The notes below the pieces were generated by a model that did not search any database, was not told where the DNA came from, and worked only from the letters and a program-made list of their open reading frames with translations. The position numbers and the translations under genes were made by a program. From Methanogenium cariaci JCM 10550 (GTDB lineage Archaea > Halobacteriota > Methanomicrobia > Methanomicrobiales > Methanomicrobiaceae), in the NCBI RefSeq assembly GCF_001315945.1, contig NZ_BBBG01000002.1, forward strand, positions 62,001-126,000: 64,000 bases of DNA, read 5' to 3'. Shown here one piece after another: positions 20,404-30,517 of the stretch (position 1 is the stretch's first letter; every line of letters begins with the position of its first letter).

Positions 20404-21585
20404 ATGCATGAAGAGAGTGCCCTGAAGTATGTTGCTTCCGCCGGTGTGGACACGATCGTCAGCCTGCCCTGTGACCGGACACAGAGTCTTCAATCTTTGA
20501 TTCAGGACAGTTTCCGGCAGATTACGGTTATGCGTGAGGAGGACGGGGGGGTTGGCCTCTGTGCCGGTCTCTTCCTTGCAGGAAACCGTCCGATGATGCA
20601 TATCCAGAGTTCAGGCATCGGCACGATGCTTTATGCAATCATGAGTCTGCCGGTGCCGTATGAACTCCCGCTCCCGGTTCTTACCTCATGGCGGGGCATC
20701 CACCGGGAGAGAGTTGAGGTGCAGATGCCGTTTAATATTCATCTCCCCCCCGATCTTCTGGATGCGCTGGATATTGTCTATACGGTGATACACGAGGCAG
20801 GAGATCTCGACCGTATTGAGGGTGCCATCGGTGATGCATTTGAGCACCACCGGCCGCATATCATCCTCGTCTCCCCCCCGAAGGTCTGGGAAGGTATCGG
20901 GGGCACAGCCGGAACCCCCCCGGCCCCCCCGCGTGCCCTTCCTCCCCCCCGCAGCCGTGAAATAGCTCTTGCATACGAACGGACGATCACCGAACCGTCC
21001 TGGCGGCGGGCGGATGCCATCAGTGCTGTGGCATCCCTCCTCACCCGTGAACTGGTGGTCAGCAATCTCGGGGGGGTGCCTACCGATGAGCTCTACGCTG
21101 CCCGGGACCGACCGGAGAACTTCTACATGATGGGGGGGAGTTATACACAGGCAACGCCCATCGGGTTGGGGGGGCTTGCCCTCGGGCAGGACCGGGATGT
21201 GGTCGTCTTTGACGGAGATGGCAGCCTCCTCGGGACGGCTATTCTGCCGGTGGTGGCCGCAGAAGCGCCGAAAAATCTCACCATCATCGCCCTTGACAAC
21301 GGGACATTCGGCAGCACCGGCGACCAGCTGACCCATGCGTATGGCATTGCTGATCTCGAACTGCTGGCCCGTGGGCAGGTATTACTCGTACATGTAAGGT
21401 ACAGGATGAGGGGAACCTCAGGGTGGCATATCGTTCCCGGGAGTCAGGACCCGCCTCATCCATGCAGTGATCGCACCCGGCAATGCAAGTGTGCCGGGTA
21501 TTCCCTTCCGGGCACGGGAGATTAGGGACCGGTTCATGGGGGGGCAGTCTGGTCGCCTGCGATGAAACAAGCTTTGTTTGGTTAA
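20404..21585 (+). CDS. comDE: Sulfopyruvate decarboxylase, fused alpha and beta subunits (one frameshift)
   Basis: TPP enzyme that decarboxylates 3-sulfopyruvate to sulfoacetaldehyde in coenzyme M synthesis. The N-terminal half (ComD-like) has VSLPCDRTQSLQSLI and TVMREEDGGVGLCAGLFLAG with the TPP-activating Glu. A linker near residues 160-190 is Pro-rich and inflated by C tracts. The C-terminal half (ComE-like) has VVSNLGGVPTDELYA, VVFDGDGSLLG and ALDNGTFGSTGDQ (TPP/Mg2+ site). After ELLARG (near 21375) the frame shifts; the restored tail includes RLIHAVIAPGNASVPGIP and ends MKQALFG at 21585. Two separate subunits in some methanogens, fused here. It directly follows the homocysteine gene, so two organosulfur pathways sit together. 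Confidence 0.88.
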
Positions 21586-21631
21586 AGCAAAATCATTTAA
21601 TTTCCCCCGCTCCAACGTTATTTAGAAAAAC

Positions 21632-22690
21632 ATGCCCGATATCTCGCGTGCCCGCACTGCTAGTGTCATCACAGTCCTCATAGCCATGCTTATCTGCACA
21701 TTTTTCCTCGCATGGAGTCTTGGACCGACGAAGGTGCCATTTACTGCGTTCATCCCGGACGATCCGTCGGGAATGGTTGATTTCGTTATCTCTGCCCTCA
21801 TCTCCGCCAAGGATATGTCCATCGTTGATTTTGCCCCCCCCTTCTTCCCTGACCCAACGGCGTTTCTGGTCATATACGGACTCCGTCTGCCCCCCCGGGT
21901 GATTGCCGCAATTCTCGTTGGTGCCGGGCTTGCTGCGGCGGGCACTGCGATGCAGGGCCTTTTCCGCAATTCGATGGCAGATCCCTATATCATCGGAACC
22001 TCTGCAGGAGGAGCGTTTGGTGCTGCTGTCACGATCGTCTTTTTAGGTGGTCTCTTCCTGCCGCTCTTCGCATTTTTTGGCGCCATCGGATCTACCTTTA
22101 TGGTCTATGCCATTGCCACCCGCAACGGGCGTGCGTCGGTGGAGACGCTGCTTTTGACCGGTATTGCAATATCGATGTTCTTCTCGTCCATCCTCTCGTT
22201 TCTCATGTACTCGGCGGGAAAGAGTCTGCATCAAATCGTCTTCTGGCTGATGGGCGGCTTCTGGAATGTCTCATGGAACGATGTCTGGCTTGGCCTGCTC
22301 ATTCCCGTTGGCGGTATACTTCTGATCTTCTTTGCCCGTGACCTGAATATTCTCTCTCTCGGCGAGGAGGATGCTCTGCATCTTGGTGTCAATGTGGAGC
22401 AGTTCAAGCGAATCTTACTCTTTGTCTCATCGGCACTCACAGCGGTTGCGGTATCCATTGCGGGGGCAATCGGTTTTATCGGGCTCATCACACCGCATGT
22501 GATGCGGCTGATTGTCGGACCTGATCACCGGATTCTCTTTCCGACGTCAATGCTTGCAGGCGGGTTTTTCCTTTTATTAGCTGACACCCTCGCCCGGTCG
22601 TTTCTGGGGGAGATGCCGGTGGGTGTGATCACCTCCTTTGTCGGAGCGCCATTCTTCATCATGCTTTTGCGCAGGAGGATGCGGGCATGA
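21632..22690 (+). CDS. btuC: BtuC/FecCD-type ABC transporter permease
   Basis: 352 residues with about ten membrane segments. Family landmarks are LRLPPRVIAAILVGAGLAAAG near residue 88, MQGLFRNSMADPYIIG, GTSAGGAFGAA and the AGAIGFIGLITPHVMRLIVG block near residue 275 that contacts the ATPase. The family imports corrinoids, haem or ferric siderophores. I favour corrinoid because of the neighbouring toroid, DUF4430 and BtuF-like genes. LRLPPRV has one more Pro than the usual LRLPR, at a seven-C tract. Its stop overlaps the ATPase start by 4 bp (ATGA). Confidence 0.9.
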   Translation: MPDISRARTASVITVLIAMLICTFFLAWSLGPTKVPFTAFIPDDPSGMVDFVISALISAKDMSIVDFAPPFFPDPTAFLVIYGLRLPPRVIAAILVGAGLAAAGTAMQGLFRNSMADPYIIGTSAGGAFGAAVTIVFLGGLFLPLFAFFGAIGSTFMVYAIATRNGRASVETLLLTGIAISMFFSSILSFLMYSAGKSLHQIVFWLMGGFWNVSWNDVWLGLLIPVGGILLIFFARDLNILSLGEEDALHLGVNVEQFKRILLFVSSALTAVAVSIAGAIGFIGLITPHVMRLIVGPDHRILFPTSMLAGGFFLLLADTLARSFLGEMPVGVITSFVGAPFFIMLLRRRMRA

Positions 22691-23954
22691 TTGACGTGGA
22701 CGACCTTTCTGCAGGCTATGGCGGCAAAGATATCATTGCGGAAATAACGTTTGCCGCGGAAAAAGGAGAATTCGTTGGCATCATCGGCCCGAACGGCTCC
22801 GGGAAGACCACACTCCTAAAGGCTATCAGCCGGGTGCTGGAGATCTCCGGCGGTGTGGTAACCCTGGAGGGCCGGACCCTTGCTGATTTCGGGCAGAAGG
22901 AACTTGCCCGGGAGGTAAGTGTTGTCCCGCAGGAAACAGCGATGAACTTCTCCTACACGGTCACCGACATCGTCATGATGGGTCGATTCCCCCCCCATAA
23001 GGAACGGTTTGCAAAGGATGATCCGGATGATTACCGCATTGTGCGGGAGGCGATGGAGGTGACCAATGTCGTCCATCTTAAAGACCGGCCGGTGACAGAC
23101 ATCTCCGGCGGGGAACGACAGCGGGTGATCATTGCCCGTGCCCTCGCCCAGCAGCCGAAGGTGATTCTCTTGGATGAGGCGACCTCGCACCTTGACATCA
23201 ATCATCAGGTGGAGATCCTCTCTATTGTCCGTGACCTTGGGGAGACCGTCACCAAGATTGGTGTGTTCCATGACCTGAATCTGGCCGCCGAGTTCTGTGA
23301 CCGGATTGTTCTCATGTCAGGGGGGGTCGCATTCGTGCAATCGGCACGCCTGCCGAGGTGCTCACGATGGAGCGCCTGCGCAATGAGTACGGTATCACCG
23401 CGATGGTCCAGACCAATCCGGTCACCGGCCGGCCGCTTGTTATGCCCCTGAGTGAAGGGTGCCACCCGCGCTCCGTGGTGCCCGCATTCACCTTATCTCC
23501 GGCGGAGGCACCGGTGCGGGCCTGATGTATACTCTGACAGCAGCCGGGTGTGTGCTGACAGCAGGTGTGCTCTCGCCCATGGACTCTGATTATATGGCAG
23601 CATCACGCTTGGCATTCCCTGCATAACGGTGCCTGCCTTTGCACCCATCACCGCCGCTGTATGTGATGAACTGGAGGCATATCTTGACGAAGCGGATGCA
23701 ATAATTCTCACCGCAATGCCGGTGGGGGGGGAAGGCAATCTCCCCCCAATATCCAGGTCATCACCCCCCCTGCCCGGCAGCCCCGGCTTCTGCTGTATAT
23801 ACCTCCCGGAGAGGAGTTCACAGACTGCACACCGGCAGGGGGGGACTATTCCTTTCTTGCGCCGATCCGGGCCGCGGGCTGTCCGGTTGTTTCATCCCGA
23901 GATGCTCTCTATGCAGAGGTTGAAAAGTTGGTTCATACCCGTAAAATGGCGTAA
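22687..23954 (+). CDS. btuD: BtuD-type ABC transporter ATPase with uncharacterised C-terminal domain (frameshifts)
   Basis: The ATPase part covers residues 1-~255: Walker A GPNGSGKTTLLKA, Q-loop VVPQETAMNF, signature SGGERQRVIIARAL, Walker B VILLDEATSHLD and H-loop FHDLNLAAEFCDR. At 23330-23336 seven G replace an expected five and the frame shifts. The restored sequence continues RIRAIGTPAEVLT, then YGITAMVQTNPVTGRPL and a further ~150 residues including TGAGLMYTLTAAGCVLTAG, SRLGIPCITVPAFAPITAA, ADAIILTAMPVG and ending LVHTRKMA at 23954. This Rossmann-like extension is found on some archaeal siderophore/B12-type ATPases; its role is unknown. An oligo-T run follows. Confidence 0.85.
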
Positions 23955-23977
23955 ATACTATTGATTGTCGCAATTGG

Positions 23978-23988
23978 TTTTCTTTTTT
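23978..23988 (+). terminator. Oligo-T terminator after btuD
   Basis: GTTTTCTTTTTT region 25-35 bases after the stop. It separates btuCD from the surface-protein genes, which have their own candidate promoter. Confidence 0.45.
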
Positions 23989-24010
23989 GGTTCTCTCTTC
24001 AAAAATAGAT

Positions 24011-24056
24011 AATATCTGAAATTTAGATATAACTAAATATTGATTGACCAGATATT
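24011..24056. promoter_or_regulatory. Candidate promoter/operator of the surface-protein genes
   Basis: AT-rich 125-bp gap after btuD. Inverted repeat AATATCTG (24011-24018) / CAGATATT (24049-24056), perfect 8-bp arms about 30 bases apart, enclosing TATA-like GATATAACTAAATA. The repeat lies 28-73 bases before ATG 24084, where a regulator could block transcription. Confidence 0.45.
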
Positions 24057-24083
24057 ATTGATTTATTACCAAAAGGTTTGTGT

Positions 24084-26903
24084 ATGACTCTTAAGAAATG
24101 TATTCAGTTTTCCCTTTTTATCATGGTGCTACTCATCATGGCCCAGGGCTGTACAGCAGCTGATTACCTGACATTCCACGGCGATGCCCAGCGTACGGGC
24201 TACGTCGCGGATGCGGGCCCTCTCTCGGAGAATATCCGCTGGTCGGTTTCACCCGGTTCGATTGATTCCTCACCGGTGGTGGCAGGCGATCGTGTTTTTG
24301 TCGCAACCGGTCCTGACATGAGTGATCCCGGCGCAACACTTGCCGTATACTGTTATGATACGGATACCGGGGGGGAAGAACTCTGGACCTACGAAACCGG
24401 ATCGGAGTCCGGTCTCACCATTGCAGATGATCTGCTTATTGTCGGTGGCATGGACGGGTATCTCTATGCCCTTGACACTGCGAACGGCTCCCTGTATTGG
24501 TCGGTTCAGGCGGATGAAACCCCAGGATTCTTTGGCCTGACCTCTTCCCCCCCGCTCTATTACAAGGGTCTGCTCTATATACTGACTCCCTCTGACGGCG
24601 GTCTGCATGTCTATGACCCTGCTGATGGCAGTGAGGTCTGGTCGGTTGCCTTTGGGGGGGTCTGGGATGTCGGGTGGACAGCAGCGACCTACTTCACTGC
24701 TCCTGCCGCAGCAGATGGTGTGGTCTACTTCCCGTCAAATCTCTCGGAGCTTTATGCGTATAACACGACAACCAAAGTAGAAATCTGGAATGTTTCCCTT
24801 GATACGACCATCGCATCGGCGCCGGTAATCGATACCGACTCGCTCTTTATCACCACTGCGACAACACTCTATGAAGTGTCCCTTGCAGATGGCAGTATTC
24901 TTGCGAACCGGTCTGTCAATGCCCAGCTGGGCACTCCGGCACTGGACATCGCTAATGACCACCTCTATGTGGGCACCGGAAGCGGAATGGTCTGTCTGGA
25001 TACCAATGACATCACCGCAGCGCCGGTCTGGGAACGGGCCACTGCAAAGATGACGGTCTCTCCGGTGGTGGCGGGTGACTATGTCTATGGCGCAACCAAT
25101 GAAGAGCAGTCATCCCTCTATGCATTCTCAGCCGCAGACGGCACGGATGCCTGGTCCTACACCCTCCCCCCCGCACCGGAAGGCAATAACTGGGCCTCGT
25201 TCTGGGGGGGCTCCTCACCTGCAGTCGCAGACGGGACGCTTTACATTGGCGCTGAGTACACGAACACGCTCTTTGCCTTTGGTGCAAATGTCACCCCCCC
25301 ATCGAGCCTGTCGTTATCTTCGATGATAGTGTGACGGTCGTCGAGGGTGAGACGTTCACCTTCGTCCCGTCCAACAATGCGTCCGCATCCTATACGGTCA
25401 ACCGCACCACGGATCTCGGCGCCCTTGACACCGCAGCAATGGCAGGCGGGTTCACCTTCAACGCGTCCGATGCATGGTATGCTGACTACAGTTCCTTCCT
25501 GATCGAGGACATCGCCGGCATTGTCAACGATGACTGGCGGGTAGAGAACGGCCATTCGTGGGCCATCTATCTCAACGGCGCCCCCGACAGCATCCGGACT
25601 CGGTGCAAATGATCTCGCAGACGGTGACGCCCTGACGTTCTACTTCTGTCCGAGTGACCCGGTTACCTACGCGCCCATCATTGACGAGGCGACATATGTA
25701 GTCAGGATCGATGTGACCGTTGACGGTGGCATCACGCCCGAATATATCTTCGATGGCAATGTGACGGTCGTCGAGGGTGAGACGTTCACCTTCGTCCCGT
25801 CCAACAATGCGTCCGCATCCTATACGGTCAACCGCACCACCGATCTCGGCGCCCTTGATACTGCGGCAACTACAGGCGGGTTCACCTTCAACGCGTCCGA
25901 TGCATGGTATGCTGACTACAGTTCCTTCCTGATCGAGGACATCGCCGGCATCGCAAACGATGACTGGCAGACAGAGAACGCCCATTCATGGTCCATCTAT
26001 CTCAACGGTGCGGCGACAGCATCCGGACTCGGTGCGAATGCTCTCTCAGACGGTGACACGCTGATATTCTACTTCTGCCCGACTGATTCGGAAACCTATG
26101 TGCCCATCATCAACGAAGCGACCTATATCGTTGAGGTCGATGTGACCGTTGACGGCGGCATCACGCCTGAGTATATCTTCGATGGCGGTGTGACGGTCGT
26201 TCAGGGTGAGACGTTCAGTTTCGTCCCGTCCAACAACGCGTCTGTGTCCTATACGGTCAACTGCACCACCGATCTCGGTGCCCTTGATACTGCGGCAACT
26301 GCAGGCGGGTTCACCTTCAACGCGTCTGATGCATGGTATGCTGACTATGGTTCCTTCCTCATCGAAGACATCGGCGGCATCGCAAACGACGACTGGCAGA
26401 CAGAGAATGCACACTCCTGGGCAATTTATCTCAACGATGCACCCACAATGGCCGGTCTCGGCGCAAATAATCTCGCAGATGGGGGGGACACGCTGACGTT
26501 CTACTTCTGTCCGAGTGATCCGGAAACCTTTGAATACCTCATCGATGAGGCAACCTACATCGTCGAGATTGATGTGAAAGTATCGCCTGTTGCAGTTTCT
26601 GATGTTACTGTGACGGATGCCGCACGTGGTGGCATGGCCCAGGCCCAGGTTACTGTCAAGGCACTGGATGCAGGCTGGTATGTCGTGGTTGTCAGTGGCG
26701 TAAACACTGGCGGCGACAGCCTTGCAGGCATCGCCACGGTGCACCTTGACGCGGGCAGTCCTATGGATATCCCGGCGCTCATTGCTGTGCCACAGCATAC
26801 ACAGACGGGCACCTATACCCTCTATGCCGGCGTATACACGCTTGATGATTTCCCCGACAACCTGCTTAACCACAGTGAGGGAGTAGAATGCGTCATCTCC
26901 TGA
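24084..26903 (+). CDS. Secreted beta-propeller protein with three tandem DUF4430 domains (two frameshifts)
   Basis: Inferred ~940-residue exported protein. Start at ATG 24084 rather than GTG 24078, because AAAGGTT is upstream. Signal peptide CIQFSLFIMVLLIMAQGCTA. Residues ~25-400 form a PQQ-like propeller with repeated blades (SPVVAGDRVFVATG, DGYLYALDTANGSLYW, DGVVYFPSNLSELYAYN). Three near-identical ~143-residue units follow, each with VTVVEGETFTFVPSNN, DAWYADYSSFLIEDI and an AHSWAIYLNGA-type core of DUF4430, the domain related to the transcobalamin/intrinsic-factor C-terminal domain. A CARDB-like Ig domain ends the protein. Frame breaks: the seven-C tract near 25293 and the region near 25585-25600. 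The third unit is intact in frame to the stop. Confidence 0.82.
25331..26618 (+). repeat. Three tandem 429-bp coding repeats (DUF4430 domains)
   Basis: GTGACGGTCG begins units at 25331, 25761 and 26190. Spacing is 430 and 429 bp; 429 is 143 codons, and the extra base in unit 1 matches its frameshift. Long stretches are identical at DNA level, for example the segments after GAGGGTGAGACG in units 1 and 2, implying recent duplication or gene conversion. Positions differing between units (VNDDWRVENG against ANDDWQTENA) mark slower divergence. Confidence 0.85.
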
Positions 26904-28486
26904 GTGCGCTTCTCATCACCATCCTCTTCGTTTGTGGCGCACCGTGTGCTGCGCTCACGATGGATACAAGTGGGGGGGGTGCAGCAGGCCAGCCGGTCAC
27001 TGTCACGCTGGATGAACCGGCGTTTGTGACGTTCCAGATGGACAGTGGGGGGGTGCCGGTGTATGCCTATGGTACGGCCGTCAATTTCATTTCCGCGACT
27101 ACAGGGACGCTTTCCATCACTGCAGAGAGTGGTGGTGAAGTGGCAGATGCAACCGTTACTATCACCTCCGGCGGTGGCGGTGGTGGCGGGGGGGACACCC
27201 CATCCATTGTCTGGAAGACCGTCACCCTGCCTGCAGGCACCTTTAATGTAACCGCTGAGAATTCCGAAGAGATCTATGCGGTTCCGTGGCAGACTGCTCT
27301 TGGTGTCCTGAAAGCAGCGGGCGTCAGCTTTAAGGTGAGCAAGTGGTCACCTGGTCTCCTTGTTGATGAAGTGGATGGAAAATCATCTGAAGGCACTGCC
27401 GGTTGGATGTACCAGTTGAATGGTATGATTGGCGACATCAGTGCTGACAAAAAAATGCTATCAACTAATGACAAAGTGGTATGGTACTACAGCGAGTCGA
27501 TGACCCAGTCGCCCGAGCAGTCCCCCAAGGCGTTCTACTACAAGGTACAGACAAGCACCGCCCCCCCCGCTCCCGGCGGTTCATCCACTGAAACAGGAGA
27601 GACCGGAACAGGGCCGGATGCAACGGCAGAAGCGGTCTCATATCCGCTCTCCCTCCCGCCGGGCTCTGACCTCCGCCTGAGCGAGGGCCGGATGTACCTG
27701 ACAGTCAATGTCCCGATGGCAACGTCAGCAGGGGGGGATCAGATCAGCTTTGAAGGAAACACGATGCTCATCACCCGTGACGATGTCATCTTAAAAATTC
27801 GCTTTGCTGACTTCACCGACAAAAAAGGCATTATTGCAGGGGGGGAGATCACCGATGTCAGCGTCGAGACCATGCCTGTCACCATTGCCTGTGCAAACGG
27901 GACGGCCCCCCCGGAGGTTTCGCTTTTGATATCCCTCATGACCGTTCCGATGGACGCAGACGTTGATGTCATTGCTACACCGCTCCCGAATCTTTCTGCT
28001 GTAGCGGCAGATAGTCTGAGTGCTGCAAACAGGGCACTCGGTGCTGACGGAAAAGCAGTGGGCACTGCCGGATGGCAGATGGATGTCGGGAAACGTGGTC
28101 TTGAGAATGGGGTGGATGTGGGAGATGTAACCATCCGCATCACCACTGACCCTGCATGCATCGCAAAGATGGGTGGCATTTCTGCCCTGCGTCTCATCCA
28201 TATCATGGATGACGGCACAGCAGAGGTGCTTTCTCTCCGGTCTGCGGGTACCACCGCCGACGGACGTATGATGCTTGAGGCAGGGCCTGCCGCCGGTCTC
28301 TCCTCGTTCCTCTTTGTCTCGGTCACCGATGCACCGGTATCGTCCGGCACCGATACTGAAACAACACCGACACCAACCACCACAGCTCCTGCACCGACTG
28401 AGTCGGGTACCCCCCTCTCTGCCGTATGTGCGACCGTGGCTGGAATTATTGGGATAACCGCCATATACCGGAACCAGAAAAGATAA
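26888..28486 (+). CDS. Surface-anchored DUF4430 protein with C-terminal membrane anchor
   Basis: 532 residues, unbroken. Signal peptide LLSALLITILFVCGAPCAAL; short Ig-like N-terminal domain; Gly-rich linker near residues 95-104; then a DUF4430 domain, residues ~110-225, with VPWQTALGVLKAAGVSF, GTAGWMYQLNGMIGD and LSTNDKVVWYYSES, the hallmark GW-Y-x-NG ... D-x-x-x-W-Y pattern. A ~220-residue C-terminal beta domain follows, then a Thr/Pro stalk (TETTPTPTTTAPAPTE) and a single membrane helix with a basic tail (YRNQKR). It overlaps the preceding gene by 16 bp, so translational coupling is likely. By homology to transcobalamin, DUF4430 here could contribute to corrinoid binding; that is inference. 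Confidence 0.85.
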   Translation: MRHLLSALLITILFVCGAPCAALTMDTSGGGAAGQPVTVTLDEPAFVTFQMDSGGVPVYAYGTAVNFISATTGTLSITAESGGEVADATVTITSGGGGGGGGDTPSIVWKTVTLPAGTFNVTAENSEEIYAVPWQTALGVLKAAGVSFKVSKWSPGLLVDEVDGKSSEGTAGWMYQLNGMIGDISADKKMLSTNDKVVWYYSESMTQSPEQSPKAFYYKVQTSTAPPAPGGSSTETGETGTGPDATAEAVSYPLSLPPGSDLRLSEGRMYLTVNVPMATSAGGDQISFEGNTMLITRDDVILKIRFADFTDKKGIIAGGEITDVSVETMPVTIACANGTAPPEVSLLISLMTVPMDADVDVIATPLPNLSAVAADSLSAANRALGADGKAVGTAGWQMDVGKRGLENGVDVGDVTIRITTDPACIAKMGGISALRLIHIMDDGTAEVLSLRSAGTTADGRMMLEAGPAAGLSSFLFVSVTDAPVSSGTDTETTPTPTTTAPAPTESGTPLSAVCATVAGIIGITAIYRNQKR

Positions 28487-28508
28487 TCTATACAGGACTG
28501 ACTAAAAA

Positions 28509-30517
28509 ATGAACACGAAAAATCTTCTTTTTTTTAATACTTCTCACCATCCCGTGCCTTGCCGCCAGTGCTGCGGCATATCCGCTCACGGCAGGCAATG
28601 ATGAAGTCGATAGTGCGCTTACCTACCTCGCCTCCTGCCAGCAGGCCGACGGCGGGTTTGCAGAAGACGGAGAAGAGACGTCCCCCCCTGCCCTCTCCAC
28701 CTGGGTCATACTTGCGATTGTGGCAGCAGGCGGCGACCCGGATCAGTGGTCCCGTGGCGGTGCTCGGCAGGTGAATACCTCCACACCGTGGCGGATGAGA
28801 CGGTGGCCATTGACGGCACCTCCGAAACATCAAAACTGATCATCACGCTTGTCGCAGCAGGGGGGGAAGATCCCCGGAATTTCGAGGAGCATGACTTTGT
28901 CGCACTCCTGCAGAAAAAACAGCGGGAAGACGGTCGATATGGAGAACATATCTACACGACAAACTGGGCGGTCATGGCCCTCTCTGCGGCAGGCGAGGAT
29001 ACCTCCAAAGGGGTGGCATGGCTGATCTCCCAGCAGAATGAAGACGGCGGCTTTGGCTGGACAGTGGGGGGGGCAGAGAGTGACTGTGATGACACTTCAT
29101 CAACAGTTGAGGCCCTCATTGCAGGCGGAACCCCGCAGGATTCCCCGGTTATCCGCGATGCGGTTGCCTTCCTGAAGACGATGCAGCAGGCCGACGGTGG
29201 GTTTAACTACGGCGGGTCGAGTGCGACCAACTCCGCCTCTGACTCATGGGTGATTCAGGCCCTTGTCGCTGCAGGTGAGGATCCTCTCACCTGGACAACG
29301 GCTACCGGCAACACGCCGGTCTCCCATCTGCTCGCGTTCCAGGCAGATGAGGGATATTTCCGGTGGACATCTGTGCTCACCGATACCCCCCCCTGCAAGA
29401 TGACGGCAACCGCCGTCCCGGCGTTAACCGGCAAACCGTTCCCCCCCGTCATTCCGGTGAAGGGTGCCGTGCCGGTTGCCCCCCCCGGCACCCGCGGAAA
29501 CGCCAGTGACAACGGCAACCGTAGCACCTTCTGCTGATGTAACGGCTGTTCCGGACACGGGTGGCCGGACGGTCACTGATGATTTTGGACGTGAAGTATA
29601 CATACCAGCCGAGCCCCAACGGATTGTCTCCCTGGGGGGGCCGGCCAATACCGAGATCCTCTACGCACTGGGTCTTGGGGGGGACAAGATAGTCGGAGTG
29701 ACCGACTACTGCAACTATCCCGAAGAGGCCCTTGCCGTTGAGAAGGTCGGAGGCTACAGTTCGGTGAATATCGAGAAGGTTTTGCAGGCAAAACCTGACC
29801 TTGTGGTGGCGGCATACGGCAACACTGCAGAGGTCATTGACCACCTGGAAAACATGGGTATCACGGTCATCGCCCTCAACCCCACCTCCATCGGTGATGT
29901 GAAGAACAATGTTCGCCTCGTTGGCGAGGCAACCTGGACGGATGCCGAAGCCACCGCCGTGGTGAATGATATGCAGTCGCGGATTGATGCGGTAAAAGAG
30001 GCGGTTGCATGTGCCAACACTACTCCGTCTGTTGTCCACATGGTCTGGAATGATCCATATGGGTCAGCGGCAGCGGTTCATTCCAGGACGAGATGTTTGC
30101 GATGGCAGGTGCCGCCAATGCCTTCTCCTCGGTGAAAGGCTGGGAGATTGTGGGTATGGAAGAATTCATCGTCACTGACCCGGATATCATCATCGCGAAC
30201 TCCGGCTCCGGCATGGGTGGGGGGGGCAATTATGATATTCTCTATCGGTATATTATGGAAGAATCCCGCTTCCAGGGTCTCAGTGCGGTAAAGGAGAACC
30301 GGGTCTATCTGGTGGACTCCGATATCATCGACCGGGGTGGTCCGCGAATTGTAGAGGCCCTTGAGATTGTTGCCCGGGATATCCACCCCCCCGAGTGTTT
30401 CCCGGAAGGGAATGCCGCCCGACCGGTTGCAACACAGACCCCCCCTGCCCCCCCGTTCATCGGGTGCTGGGTGCTCTTGCCATTCTTGGGTGCTGTATCA
30501 GGAGGCAGAGTGAGTGA
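28509..30517 (+). CDS. Alpha/alpha-toroid (transcobalamin-like) domain fused to BtuF-like binding protein (frameshifts)
   Basis: Inferred ~660-residue surface protein. ATG 28509 begins MNTKNLL; the frame slips in the T8 run, after which a signal peptide and an array of QW/prenyltransferase-type repeats follow: QQADGGF, KKQREDGRYG, QQNEDGGFGW and QQADGGFNYGG, each followed by a helical TNWAVMALSAAGED-like half. A Pro/Thr linker leads to a periplasmic-binding domain (VTDDFGREVYIPAEPQRIVS, GVTDYCNYPEEA, DPDIIIANSGSGMGG, YLVDSDIIDRGGPR) of the BtuF/FepB fold. The restored end, VLGALAILGCCIRRQSE, is a membrane anchor with basic tail. Breaks near 28530, 28765, 29390, 29445-29500, 30060 and 30440-30475. 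The toroid is the fold of the N-terminal half of intrinsic factor. Confidence 0.82.

Noticed and set aside
21586-24083. Cobalamin riboswitch ahead of btuC or the surface genes
   Set aside because: No B12-box-like conserved core or stem arrangement found in the short leaders (46 and 129 bp); the class is also rare in archaea.
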